Assembly: GCF_005876855.1 (NCBI RefSeq)
Contig: NZ_QLAE01000007.1
Span: 62,001 to 126,000 of the forward strand
Length of the DNA stretch: 64,000 bases
From: Stutzerimonas nosocomialis
GTDB lineage: Bacteria > Pseudomonadota > Gammaproteobacteria > Pseudomonadales > Pseudomonadaceae
Direction of reading: 5' to 3'
The stretch's first letter is position 1. Every line of letters begins with the position of its first letter. The position numbers and the translations under genes are program-made. The notes beneath the pieces were generated by a model. That model saw only the letters and a list, made by a program, of their open reading frames with translations, ran no database searches and was not told the origin of the DNA. Positions 23,572 to 32,742 of this stretch are shown here, piece by piece.

Positions 23572-24555
23572 ATGTTCGGCCTGTTCAAGACGTGGAAAGC
23601 CCTCGAAGCCAAGGGGATCATGGGCATCAACCGGCGAAACGCCGACTACGTGCTCAAGTACAACAAGCGCAGCCTGTACCCGATCGTCGATGACAAGATC
23701 ATCACCAAGCTGCGCGCGATCGAAGCCGGGATCAACGTGCCGGAGATGTACGGCATCATCGAGACCGAAAAGGACATTTCCAAGCTGGCCGAGATCGTCA
23801 AGGATCGCCCCGATTTCGTGGTGAAGCCCGCGCAGGGCGCCGGCGGCGACGGCATCATGGTCATCGCCGACCGTTTCGAAGGCCGCTACCGCACCGTCTC
23901 AGGCAAAATCATCAGCCACGAGGAGATCGAGCACCAGATCTCCAACATCCTCACCGGGCTGTACTCGCTGGGCGGACATCGCGACCGCGCGCTGATCGAA
24001 TACCGCGTCACCCCGGACCAGATCTTCAAGAGCATCAGCTACGAGGGCGTACCGGACATCCGCATCATCGTGCTGATGGGCTACCCGATCATGGCCATGC
24101 TGCGCCTGCCGACCCGCCAGTCCGGTGGCAAGGCGAACCTGCACCAGGGCGCCATCGGCGTCGGCGTGGACCTGGCCAGCGGCGTCACCCTGCGCGGCAC
24201 CTGGCTGAACAACAAAATCACCAAGCACCCCGACACCACCAATGCGGTGGACGGCGTGCAGCTGCCCAACTGGAATGGCTTCATGAGCCTGGCGGCCGGT
24301 TGCTACGAGCTGTGCGGCCTGGGCTACATCGGCGTCGACATGGTGCTGGACCAGGAGAAGGGCCCGCTGATCCTCGAGCTGAACGCACGTCCCGGCCTCA
24401 ACATCCAGATCGCCAACGATTGCGGGCTGACGCACCGGGCCCATGCCGTCGAGGCGCGCCTGGCCGAACTCAAGGCCAAGGGCATCCAGGAAACCGCCGA
24501 CGAGCGCGTGCGGTTCGCTCAGGAACTGTTCGGCCACGTCCCCACCCACGACTGA
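23572..24555 (+). CDS. RimK-type ATP-grasp amidoligase-like protein
   Basis: The 327-residue cytoplasmic protein is of the alpha-L-glutamate-ligase-like ATP-grasp family. Visible motifs are the lysine and glycine-rich loop in FVVKPAQGAGGDGIMVI (about residues 82-98) and the metal site LILELNARPGLNIQIAN (about residues 264-280). Such enzymes form peptide or amide bonds using ATP and an amino acid. It is the last gene of the retropepsin trio. Pairing with a periplasmic protease suggests synthesis and trimming of a peptide tag or envelope peptide, which remains untested. Confidence 0.88.
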   Translation: MFGLFKTWKALEAKGIMGINRRNADYVLKYNKRSLYPIVDDKIITKLRAIEAGINVPEMYGIIETEKDISKLAEIVKDRPDFVVKPAQGAGGDGIMVIADRFEGRYRTVSGKIISHEEIEHQISNILTGLYSLGGHRDRALIEYRVTPDQIFKSISYEGVPDIRIIVLMGYPIMAMLRLPTRQSGGKANLHQGAIGVGVDLASGVTLRGTWLNNKITKHPDTTNAVDGVQLPNWNGFMSLAAGCYELCGLGYIGVDMVLDQEKGPLILELNARPGLNIQIANDCGLTHRAHAVEARLAELKAKGIQETADERVRFAQELFGHVPTHD

Positions 24556-24600
24556 GCCCGCTCCCGCCCGACGCGGGAGCACGCTCCGCATACAGCTACC

Positions 24601-25941
24601 ATGGCGCTCTGCACGCTACACCCACTGCCCTACCAGGCCGACCCGCGCGGCTATTTCGAACCTGTCCGCCAGGCGCCCGGCGCGGTGCTGCTCGACTCCG
24701 GCCGCCCCACCGCCAGGCGGGGCCGCTTCGACCTGATCAGCGCCTGGCCCGAACGGCTCCTGCAGGCGCAGCCGGAAGAAAGCGGCGCGGCGTATTTCCA
24801 GCGGCTGCGCGAGGCCCTGGCCGGGCTGGGCCACGCCGAACTGCCCGAGGGCTGCGAGCTGCCATTCGCCGGCGGGCTGATCGGCCTGCTGGCCTACGAT
24901 TTCGGACGCCAGCTCGAGCGCCTGCCCCACTCCACGCTCGCCGACCTGACACTGCCGCCCGCCCAGCTGGGGCTCTACGCCTGGGCGCTGGTCACCGACC
25001 ATGACCAGGGCAGCAGCCAGCTGGTGTTCCATCCGACGCTTCCCGACGCCGAGCGGCAGCGTCTGGTGGCGCTGTTCAGCGAACCCTCCGTGCCAGCCTC
25101 CACGCCGTTTCGTCTGCAGCGCCCCTTCTCCGCCGACCAGCCATTGGCGCGGTATCGCGAGGCGATCGAACGCATCCAGCACTACATCGGCGCTGGAGAC
25201 TGCTATCAGGTCAACTACGCGCAGCGCTTCTCGGCCGCCTATGCCGGCGACCCCTGGCAAGCCTACAGCGCGCTGCGCGACGCCTGCCCCACGCCCTTCG
25301 CCGGCTTCGTGGCGTTGCCCGAAGGCGCCGTGCTCAGCCTGTCGCCGGAGCGCTTCCTGCGCAGTCACGCCCGCCAGGTCGAGACCCGGCCGATCAAGGG
25401 CACGCGGCCCCGCTCAGCCGACGCCAGGGTCGACGCCGAGCAGGCCAGCGCCCTGCTTGCCAGCATCAAGGATCGCGCGGAAAACCTGATGATCGTCGAC
25501 CTGCTGCGCAACGATCTGGGCCGCACCTGCGACGTGGGCAGCATCCGGGTGCCGGAGCTGTTCGCCCTGGAAAGCTACCCGAACGTGCACCATCTGGTGA
25601 GCAGCGTCACCGGTACGCTCGCCGCCGGAAAGGATGCCTTCGACCTGCTGGCCGGCAGCTTTCCTGGCGGATCGATCACTGGCGCGCCGAAGATACGGGC
25701 GATGCAGATCATCGACGAGCTGGAGCCCACCGACCGCAGCATCTATTGCGGCTCGCTGCTCTATATCGACGTTCGAGGGGAGATGGACAGTTCGATCACC
25801 ATCCGCACCCTGCTGGCCAGCGAAGGGCGAATCAGCTGCTGGGGTGGTGGCGGGATCGTCGCGGACTCGGACTGGCAGGCCGAATACCAGGAATCGATCG
25901 ACAAGGTGAAGGTCCTGCTGCAGACGCTGGAGCGGCTTTAG
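24601..25941 (+). CDS. pabB: Aminodeoxychorismate synthase component I
   Basis: PabB makes 4-amino-4-deoxychorismate from chorismate and ammonia for folate synthesis, with PabA supplying ammonia. The 446-residue chorismate-binding enzyme contains PIKGTRPR (residues 264-271), whose lysine is the PabB-type nucleophile that distinguishes it from anthranilate synthase, plus GSITGAPKIRAMQIIDELEP and GGGIVADSDWQAEY. It begins MALCTLHPLPYQ, 45 bp after the ATP-grasp gene, and is convergent with thrH. Confidence 0.95.
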   Translation: MALCTLHPLPYQADPRGYFEPVRQAPGAVLLDSGRPTARRGRFDLISAWPERLLQAQPEESGAAYFQRLREALAGLGHAELPEGCELPFAGGLIGLLAYDFGRQLERLPHSTLADLTLPPAQLGLYAWALVTDHDQGSSQLVFHPTLPDAERQRLVALFSEPSVPASTPFRLQRPFSADQPLARYREAIERIQHYIGAGDCYQVNYAQRFSAAYAGDPWQAYSALRDACPTPFAGFVALPEGAVLSLSPERFLRSHARQVETRPIKGTRPRSADARVDAEQASALLASIKDRAENLMIVDLLRNDLGRTCDVGSIRVPELFALESYPNVHHLVSSVTGTLAAGKDAFDLLAGSFPGGSITGAPKIRAMQIIDELEPTDRSIYCGSLLYIDVRGEMDSSITIRTLLASEGRISCWGGGGIVADSDWQAEYQESIDKVKVLLQTLERL

Positions 25942-25944
25942 CCA

Positions 25945-26008
25945 GAAGCTGGAAGCGCCAGGACGGCAACGCCCCGGTCAGGGGTTTCCGCCACAGGCTT
26001 CCAGCTTC
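25945..26008. repeat. 12-bp inverted repeat between pabB and thrH
   Basis: GAAGCTGGAAGC (25945-25956) pairs perfectly with 25997-26008 across a 40-base loop in the convergent gap. It has no T run but may serve as a transcript end for both genes. The sequence type resembles short intergenic repeats in this family. Confidence 0.55.
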
Positions 26009-26015
26009 GCCGTTC

Positions 26016-26633
26016 TTAAAGCGCCAGCTTGCGGTTGGACGCCTTGATGAACTCGCGCTTGAGGTCATCGTAGGTGTGCACCGCCGGGAACTGCGGGAAC
26101 TCCCGAATCACGTTGTCCGGCGCATGGAACAGAATGCCTGCGTGCGCTTCGGACAGCATGGTGGTGTCGTTGTAGGAATCGCCGGCAGCGATGACGCGGT
26201 AGTACAGGCTCTTGAGCGCGATGACCGACTGGCGCTTCGGGTCCTTCTGGCGCAGCTGGTAATCCACCACACGGTCGGTCTCGTCGGTGATCAGCCGGTG
26301 GCACAGCAAGGTCGGGAAACCGAGCTGGCGCATCAGGGGCTGGGAGAACTCGTAGAAGGTGTCGGACAGGATCACCACCTGGAAGCGCTCGCGCAGCCAG
26401 TCGACGAATTCCACGGCGCCTTCCAGGGGTTCGAGCGTGGCGATCACCGACTGGATATCGCCCAGCTTGAGACCATGCTCGTCGAGGATGCGCAGGCGCT
26501 GCTTCATCAGCACGTCGTAGTCGGGAATGTCCCGCGTGGTCGCCCGCAGCGACTCGATGCCGGTCTTTTCGGCGAACGCGATCCAGATCTCCGGGACCAG
26601 TACGCCTTCAAGGTCGAGGCAGGCTATTTCCAC
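26016..26633 (-). CDS. thrH: Phosphoserine/homoserine phosphotransferase ThrH
   Basis: ThrH is a HAD-superfamily enzyme with phosphoserine phosphatase and phosphoserine:homoserine phosphotransferase activity, linking serine and threonine metabolism. The 205-residue protein starts MEIACLDLEGVLVPE, where D7 is the nucleophile and E9 takes the place of the usual second Asp, a known ThrH feature. ILSDTFYEF (motif II) and GDSYNDTTMLSEA (motif IV) are intact. It is convergent with pabB, an order I recall from P. aeruginosa. Confidence 0.95.
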   Translation of the reverse strand: MEIACLDLEGVLVPEIWIAFAEKTGIESLRATTRDIPDYDVLMKQRLRILDEHGLKLGDIQSVIATLEPLEGAVEFVDWLRERFQVVILSDTFYEFSQPLMRQLGFPTLLCHRLITDETDRVVDYQLRQKDPKRQSVIALKSLYYRVIAAGDSYNDTTMLSEAHAGILFHAPDNVIREFPQFPAVHTYDDLKREFIKASNRKLAL

Positions 26634-26818
26634 AGGGCCACTCCTAATGCGAATAAAAGAAGCGGCACTCTAGCGACAAGGCAGAGGCGAAGCAACGCAG
26701 CGCTTATTCCATACCGACGGGGTTTTATGCCTTAAAGATTATTTAGAGGCATAACACGGGTTTGCTACCATCCCCGGCCCTGAGAGCGCCGCCAAGCGCC
26801 ATACAAAGGAACCGCCTG

Positions 26819-27553
26819 ATGAGCCAAACCTTCGATATCGCCGAACTCGCCGCGACCTATGCCGGCAAGTCGCCGCAGGAAATTCTCACCCTCGCCTTCG
26901 ACCTGTTCGGCGATGACCTGTGGATTTCCTTCAGCGGCGCCGAGGATGTGGTGCTGGTGGACATGGCGTGGAAGCTGAACAAGAACGTCAAGGTGTTCAC
27001 CCTCGACACCGGGCGTCTTCACGGCGAGACCTATCGTTTCATCGAGCAGGTTCGCGAACACTACAACATCGCCATCGACATCCAGACCCCCGACCCCGCC
27101 CTGCTCGAACCGCTGGTCAAGGAGAAAGGGCTGTTCAGCTTCTACCGCGACGGCCACGGTGAATGCTGCGGTATCCGCAAGATCGAACCGCTGCGCCGCA
27201 AGCTCGCCAGCGTGCGCGCCTGGGCCACCGGCCAGCGCCGCGACCAGAGCCCCGGCACCCGCAGTCAGGTCTCGGTGATGGAGCTCGACACGACCTTCTC
27301 CACGCCGGAAAACACCCTGATCAAGTTCAACCCGCTGGCGCAGATGACCAGCGAAGAGGTCTGGGGCTACATCCGCATGCTCGAAGTACCCTACAACAGC
27401 CTGCACGAGCGCGGCTTCGTCAGCATCGGCTGCGAGCCCTGCACCCGCCCGGTGCTGCCCAACCAGCACGAGCGCGAGGGCCGCTGGTGGTGGGAAGAAG
27501 CCACCCACAAGGAATGCGGCCTGCACGCCGGCAACCTGATCGCCAAGGCCTGA
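26819..27553 (+). CDS. cysH: Assimilatory adenylylsulfate (APS) reductase
   Basis: CysH reduces activated sulfate to sulfite using thioredoxin. The 244-residue protein has the iron-sulfur signature of bacterial APS reductases, CC at 116-117 ([10 protein letters not shown]) and C205/C208 (GCEPCTRP), plus the catalytic ECGLH (C233). The [4Fe-4S] cysteines indicate APS rather than PAPS as substrate. The start is [10 protein letters not shown] with AAGGAA upstream. A bidirectional terminator separates it from the convergent cysB, the regulator of this pathway. Confidence 0.96.
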   Translation: MSQTFDIAELAATYAGKSPQEILTLAFDLFGDDLWISFSGAEDVVLVDMAWKLNKNVKVFTLDTGRLHGETYRFIEQVREHYNIAIDIQTPDPALLEPLVKEKGLFSFYRDGHGECCGIRKIEPLRRKLASVRAWATGQRRDQSPGTRSQVSVMELDTTFSTPENTLIKFNPLAQMTSEEVWGYIRMLEVPYNSLHERGFVSIGCEPCTRPVLPNQHEREGRWWWEEATHKECGLHAGNLIAKA

Positions 27554-27570
27554 CGGCACCCCGCCCCCCA

Positions 27571-27606
27571 AAAAAAAGCCATTCGGTATACCGAATGGCA
27601 TTTTTG
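27571..27606. terminator. Bidirectional terminator between cysH and cysB
   Basis: A 22-base perfect palindrome (27578-27599, arms GCCATTCGGTA and complement) is flanked by seven A on the left and five T on the right, fitting termination from both sides. Confidence 0.92.
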
Positions 27607-27621
27607 CTTGCGGGCCTTTTG

Positions 27622-28605
<984 letters not shown>

Positions 28606-28710
28606 TCAAAGGTCAGGTCGGAGCCGGCTTGGGTTTTATAACCATATGGCTGGCTTAGCTGAGATTCTAGATCTTTTTCGACACTTTGCTCATAGCGCGA
28701 GCGCACATCT

Positions 28711-29199
28711 TCATGTGCGGTTCGGCAGCATCGGTACCAGGTAGACCGGCACCTCTGCCAGCTGGACCAGCCGCGCCGCGGTCCGGCCCAGGGGCGTGTC
28801 CAGCCCCATGCCATGGCTATGGCTGCCGATCACCAGCAGATCGACGCCGAGGCGCTCGGCCTCGGCCAGGATGACCTGCGGCGGGTCACCCTGCAGCACG
28901 CGCACGGCGCGGATCAGCTCACGATCGTCGATACCGTCGCCCACGTCGTCCATGAAGCCTTCGTGCACCCGGGCCTCGAGATTGGCCATGACGGCCGACA
29001 GCCCGCCATCATGGAGCGAATCGATGGCGTCCGGCTCAAGATAGGTCTGCAGCACCGACTCGGCGAACAACCCCAAGGGCTCGACCGCATGCACGACATA
29101 GAGGTCCGCCCGGTACGCCCTTGCGAGCGAGAGCGCGTGCTGCAACACATAGGCGGCATACAGACTCAGGTCCGTGGCATAGAGAATTGATCGGATCAC
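28711..29199 (-). CDS. Single-domain universal stress protein
   Basis: The 162-residue UspA-type protein begins MIRSILYATDLSLYAAYV. Its ATP-binding loop is visible as GSHSHGMGLDTPLGRTAARLV near the C-terminus. It is cytoplasmic and probably acts under energy or oxygen stress. Read on the minus strand, the upstream region (29200-29341) has an A/T-rich TTATATAAG near 29297-29305. I found no good ANR site, unlike the tandem Usp gene at the left end. GGAGG lies close before the ATG. Confidence 0.92.
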   Translation of the reverse strand: MIRSILYATDLSLYAAYVLQHALSLARAYRADLYVVHAVEPLGLFAESVLQTYLEPDAIDSLHDGGLSAVMANLEARVHEGFMDDVGDGIDDRELIRAVRVLQGDPPQVILAEAERLGVDLLVIGSHSHGMGLDTPLGRTAARLVQLAEVPVYLVPMLPNRT

Positions 29200-29341
29200 G
29201 TGGCCTCCTCGACTGCAGTCAGACCCGATCAGAGCTTAGCAGCCGGCCGACGCCCCGGCGGTCGAGGATGGCCACTCGCCAGATTTCGTGTGCCGCTTAT
29301 ATAACCGCCGTCACACTATCGGCGCCTGACGCGACGACAGG

Positions 29342-30298
29342 TCATCGATCGAGGTTGCGCGCCTCGAGAAAGCGCAGCGCCTGCAGCAACGCCTCGGTCT
29401 TCGGCATCGCACAGCCGGCCTGGGCCGCCGCGGCCAGTGGCGCCGCATAGATCGCTTCGAGTTCCATGGGCCGGCGATGGGCGAAGTCGTGATACATGCT
29501 CGGCAGATAGTCCGGCATCCGGCTGGTCGCGACCAGCATCCTGTCCACCAGCACCTCGGGAAGCTGGCACCCGCAGGCAGTCGCGGCCGAGAAGGTTTCT
29601 TCCATGATCGCCCTGACCAGCGCCAGGCTGTCGGGGTTCTCCATCAGCGGCTTGGTGCCGGCGCCAAGCAACACCGAGAGACCGTTGTACGGCGCGTTCC
29701 AGACCAGCTTCTGCCAGCGTGCCTGAGCGAGGTCGGCCATCGCGGTGGAATCGATACCCGCCGCCTTGAACATTGAAACCCCTTCCTGGACCAGCGACAT
29801 CTGCGCCTCCTGCCCGTCTGCCGGGCCGGAGTGGTAGGCGATGTTGATGCCGCCGAGCGCTTCGTGCTCGATCACCCCCATCGCCGAGCGGTGCGCGCAG
29901 ATGAAGCAGAGGCCGCCGAGCAGGTGCAGGTTCGACGGCAGCAACGGCCGCAGCCCGTCCTCGATACCCAGACCGTTCTGCAGCAGCACGACCTTGGCAT
30001 CCGGCGCCGCCGCAGCACGTATCGCTGGCACCAGCGCCGCGTTGTTGGTGCTCTTGGCACCGACCAGCAGCCAGTCGCACGGCGGCATCTGCTCGGCATC
30101 GCGATAGGCCTGCACCGGCTGGAGCTTGAGCGAGCCATGCTGGGCACTGTTGACCACCAGCCCGTTCTCCACCACGGCCAAATATTCGCTACGCAGAAGA
30201 AAATGCACGTCGTAGCCGGCACGGGCCAGCATCAGACCGTAAAAGCCACCGATGGCACCAGTACCAATGATGCCGATACGCGGTCGGGATTCGGACAT
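29342..30298 (-). CDS. PanE-family 2-dehydropantoate 2-reductase-like protein
   Basis: The 318-residue protein starts MSESRPRIGIIGTGAIGGFYG, with the Rossmann GxGxxG NAD(P) site. It carries the KPA/PanE family features KSTNN (about 93-97), WQKLVWNAPYNGL and the C-terminal SMYHDFAHRRPMELEAIY. PanE reduces ketopantoate to pantoate, but the gene is not next to other pantothenate genes and Pseudomonas genomes carry several paralogues, so the physiological substrate is open. ATG at 30298 is preferred, with GGAG upstream. An in-frame ATG at 30313 is an alternative. Confidence 0.85.
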   Translation of the reverse strand: MSESRPRIGIIGTGAIGGFYGLMLARAGYDVHFLLRSEYLAVVENGLVVNSAQHGSLKLQPVQAYRDAEQMPPCDWLLVGAKSTNNAALVPAIRAAAAPDAKVVLLQNGLGIEDGLRPLLPSNLHLLGGLCFICAHRSAMGVIEHEALGGINIAYHSGPADGQEAQMSLVQEGVSMFKAAGIDSTAMADLAQARWQKLVWNAPYNGLSVLLGAGTKPLMENPDSLALVRAIMEETFSAATACGCQLPEVLVDRMLVATSRMPDYLPSMYHDFAHRRPMELEAIYAAPLAAAAQAGCAMPKTEALLQALRFLEARNLDR

Positions 30299-30574
30299 GT
30301 GAATACGCTCCATGGCTGTAGATGACGGGTGCCCCGCAAGGCGCACCGGTAGACGCCACAGACGATATCAGCCTCTGCGCGACGCCAGGCAGTGGATCGG
30401 CCAGCGGAATACCCGAGGATTTCCCCGACGGGTACCGGCCAGGCGGCACGGGCGCAGGGCTTGCCATTGTCGGCGCGCCCCATAAACGCTAAGGTTCCTT
30501 CCCCGCTGCGCCACGCCTCGCTCCGCCGCACCGGGCCGCAGACGGAGCGCACCAGTGAATAGACGAGTGACACG

Positions 30575-31651
30575 ATGGCTGATTTACCGATCGATGACCT
30601 TAACGTTGCCTCCAACGAGACGCTGATCACTCCCGACCAGCTCAAACGCGAGATCCCCCTGACCGACGCGGCGTTGAAGACCGTCGCCCACGGCCGCCAG
30701 GTCGTGCGGGACATTCTCGACGGCAAGGACCACCGCCTGTTCATCGTCGTCGGCCCCTGCTCCATCCACGACCTCAAGGCCGCGCACGAGTACGCCGGGC
30801 GGCTCAGGGAGCTGGCGGCGAAGGTGTCGGACACGCTGTTCCTGGTGATGCGCGTCTACTTCGAGAAGCCGCGCACCACGGTCGGCTGGAAAGGCCTGAT
30901 CAACGATCCCTACATGGACGACTCGTTCAAGATCCAGGACGGCCTGCACATCGGCCGCCAGCTGCTGCGTGATCTCGCCGAAATGGGGCTGCCCACCGCC
31001 ACCGAGGCACTGGACCCGATCTCCCCGCAGTACCTGCAGGACCTGATCAGCTGGTCGGCCATCGGCGCTCGCACCACCGAATCCCAGACCCATCGCGAAA
31101 TGGCCTCGGGCCTTTCCTCGGCGGTCGGCTTCAAGAACGGCACCGACGGCAGCCTGACCGTCGCGATCAACGCACTGCAATCCGTCTCCAGCCCCCACCG
31201 TTTCCTGGGCATCAACCAGGAAGGCGGCGTATCGATCGTCACCACCAAGGGCAACCGCTACGGCCACGTCGTGCTTCGCGGCGGCAATGGCAAGCCCAAC
31301 TATGACTCGGTCAGCGTGGCGATCTGCGAGCAGGAACTGGCCAAGGCCGGCATCCCGGCGAACATCATGGTCGACTGCAGCCACGCCAACTCCAACAAGG
31401 ACCCGGCCTTGCAGCCGCTGGTGATGGAGAACGTGGCCAATCAGATTCTCGAAGGCAACCAGTCGATCGTCGGCCTGATGGTGGAAAGCCACCTGGGCTG
31501 GGGCAATCAGTCGATACCGAAAGACCTCGCCGATCTCAAGTACGGCGTTTCGATCACCGACGCCTGCATCGACTGGGAAACCACGGAGAAGGCTCTGCTG
31601 GGCATGCACGCCAAGCTCAAGGACGTGCTGCCCAAGCGTCCCCGCGGTTAA
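30575..31651 (+). CDS. 3-deoxy-7-phosphoheptulonate (DAHP) synthase, class I
   Basis: This enzyme condenses PEP and erythrose 4-phosphate, the first step of aromatic amino acid synthesis. The 358-residue class I-alpha protein shows LFIVVGPCSIHD (about residues 56-67), VYFEKPRTTVGWKGLINDP and MVDCSHANSNKD, all expected metal and substrate regions. Which aromatic amino acid inhibits it cannot be read safely from the sequence, so aroF versus aroG is left open. A terminator follows 16 bp after the stop. I saw no leader peptide rich in aromatic residues upstream. Confidence 0.95.
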   Translation: MADLPIDDLNVASNETLITPDQLKREIPLTDAALKTVAHGRQVVRDILDGKDHRLFIVVGPCSIHDLKAAHEYAGRLRELAAKVSDTLFLVMRVYFEKPRTTVGWKGLINDPYMDDSFKIQDGLHIGRQLLRDLAEMGLPTATEALDPISPQYLQDLISWSAIGARTTESQTHREMASGLSSAVGFKNGTDGSLTVAINALQSVSSPHRFLGINQEGGVSIVTTKGNRYGHVVLRGGNGKPNYDSVSVAICEQELAKAGIPANIMVDCSHANSNKDPALQPLVMENVANQILEGNQSIVGLMVESHLGWGNQSIPKDLADLKYGVSITDACIDWETTEKALLGMHAKLKDVLPKRPRG

Positions 31652-31666
31652 TCGTGCATCCATGAA

Positions 31667-31693
31667 ACACGCCGGCGATCGCCGGCGTTTTTC
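31667..31693 (+). terminator. Terminator of the DAHP synthase gene
   Basis: An 8-bp perfect stem (ACGCCGGC/GCCGGCGT) around GATC is followed by TTTTT and ends at the stop codon of the convergent acetyltransferase gene. Confidence 0.9.
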
Positions 31694-31979
31694 ATTCCGA
31701 AGCGGCAACACCCTTCTGCTGCTGTCGCTCCATGTAGCGCTCCACATAGGAACACGACGGAATCACCGTATAACCCTCGCGAGCAGCGTAATCGAGTGCT
31801 TCCTGCGCCAGCAGCGCAGCGATTCCGCGACCGCGCAAAGCGTTCGGGACAAAGGTGCGGTAGATATCGAGGGTCTGCTTGCCCAGGTCCATATAGGCCA
31901 GATAGGCGCGATGGCCGTCGACCGTAACCTCGAACTGATGACCGACCTGGTCATGGTGAATGGTCAGCGCATCGCTCAT
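31692..31979 (-). CDS. Small GNAT-like N-acetyltransferase (YidJ/Acetyltransf_CG type)
   Basis: This 95-residue protein is a minimal GCN5-related acetyltransferase. The acetyl-CoA loop is RGRGIAALLAQEALDYA (residues 49-65), followed by the typical VIPSCSYVERYMER end. The short length is normal for this subfamily. The acceptor substrate is unknown. Its stop lies at the edge of the aroF-type terminator. Confidence 0.88.
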   Translation of the reverse strand: MSDALTIHHDQVGHQFEVTVDGHRAYLAYMDLGKQTLDIYRTFVPNALRGRGIAALLAQEALDYAAREGYTVIPSCSYVERYMERQQQKGVAASE

Positions 31980-32427
31980 CTTCGTTCCTCGGCAGGGTCG
32001 GACTGCGGAACGACCCGCAGCGATTCAAGGGGGCTTAGGACCCCACTCATTGTTCGGTCATGCTAACGCTTCGCAAGACTTGGCCACAATCGCCGAAGAG
32101 CAAACGCGGCAATGGCGGCGGCGCTGCGTATATCCATTTGATTGCGGGTTCAACCTCAGGTTCGCGGAATTTTTCCGGTCTCAAACTGACTTACCAGCAG
32201 GCGTATCGTAGATGCGCTTGCTAACCAAACCGTACGACCTCATAAAGCACTTATAATTGATACGGTTATCCGTAACGCCCTGGAAAGTTGCACTCACGTC
32301 TGGGTCGAAAAAAGCGCTGCCGTTGCGCTGGCTCAGTTTACTTACCGGAAGTTATAGGTAGTATGTGCGCGCCAACTTTTCATGACTGGGAAGTTGCTTT
32401 ATGGAATTCCACTTTAAGGGGAACACG
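31980..32427 (+). other. Noncoding region upstream of oprI
   Basis: This is a 448-base gap with lower GC than its surroundings, especially 32200-32400. It must hold the promoter of the very highly expressed oprI. Candidates are TATAAT at 32252-32257 (without a good -35) and TTTACT (32337-32342) with TAGTAT (32359-32364) at a 16-base spacing. An open frame across 31960-32211 has no family features and runs antisense into the acetyltransferase. No RNA gene was recognised. Confidence 0.5.
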
Positions 32428-32682
32428 ATGAACAACGTTCTGAAATTCTCTGCTCTGGCTCTGGCCGCTGTTCTGGCTACCGGTTGCAGCAATAACATGA
32501 CCCAAGAAAGCGAAGCCCGTCTGACCGCTACCGAAGACGCCGCTGCCCGCGCCCAAGCCCGTGCCGACGAAGCCTACCGCAAGGCTGACGAAGCCATGGC
32601 CGCCGCTCAGAAGGCCCAGCAGACCGCTGACGAAGCCAACGAGCGCGCTCTGCGCATGCTGGAACGTGCCAGCCGCAAGTAA
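32428..32682 (+). CDS. oprI: Major outer membrane lipoprotein OprI (Lpp-like)
   Basis: The 84-residue precursor has a lipoprotein signal with lipobox LATGC and a mature heptad-repeat helix rich in Ala, Asp and Glu that trimerises as in Lpp. It ends ERASRK, whose C-terminal lysine can be joined to peptidoglycan. A strong AAGGGGA lies before ATG, and codon use is that of a highly expressed gene. A strong terminator follows. The L,D-transpeptidase encoded convergently downstream is a likely partner. Confidence 0.97.
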   Translation: MNNVLKFSALALAAVLATGCSNNMTQESEARLTATEDAAARAQARADEAYRKADEAMAAAQKAQQTADEANERALRMLERASRK

Positions 32683-32696
32683 GCGACACGGATACG

Positions 32697-32726
32697 AAAA
32701 AGCCGACCTCGAGGTCGGCTTTTTTA
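32697..32726 (+). terminator. Terminator of oprI
   Basis: A 20-base perfect palindrome (AGCCGACCTC and complement, 32701-32720) is flanked by A4 and T6, 18 bases after the stop. Confidence 0.92.
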
Positions 32727-32742
32727 TGCCCGCAGTTCTTCC

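Noticed and set aside
28880-29200. ANR-like TTGAT sequence at the start of the second universal stress gene
   Set aside because: The half sites are three rather than four bases apart and lie within coding sequence.
31960-32211. An 83-codon frame before oprI
   Set aside because: Starts antisense inside the acetyltransferase, has no ribosome site or family similarity, and codon use is unlike real genes here.
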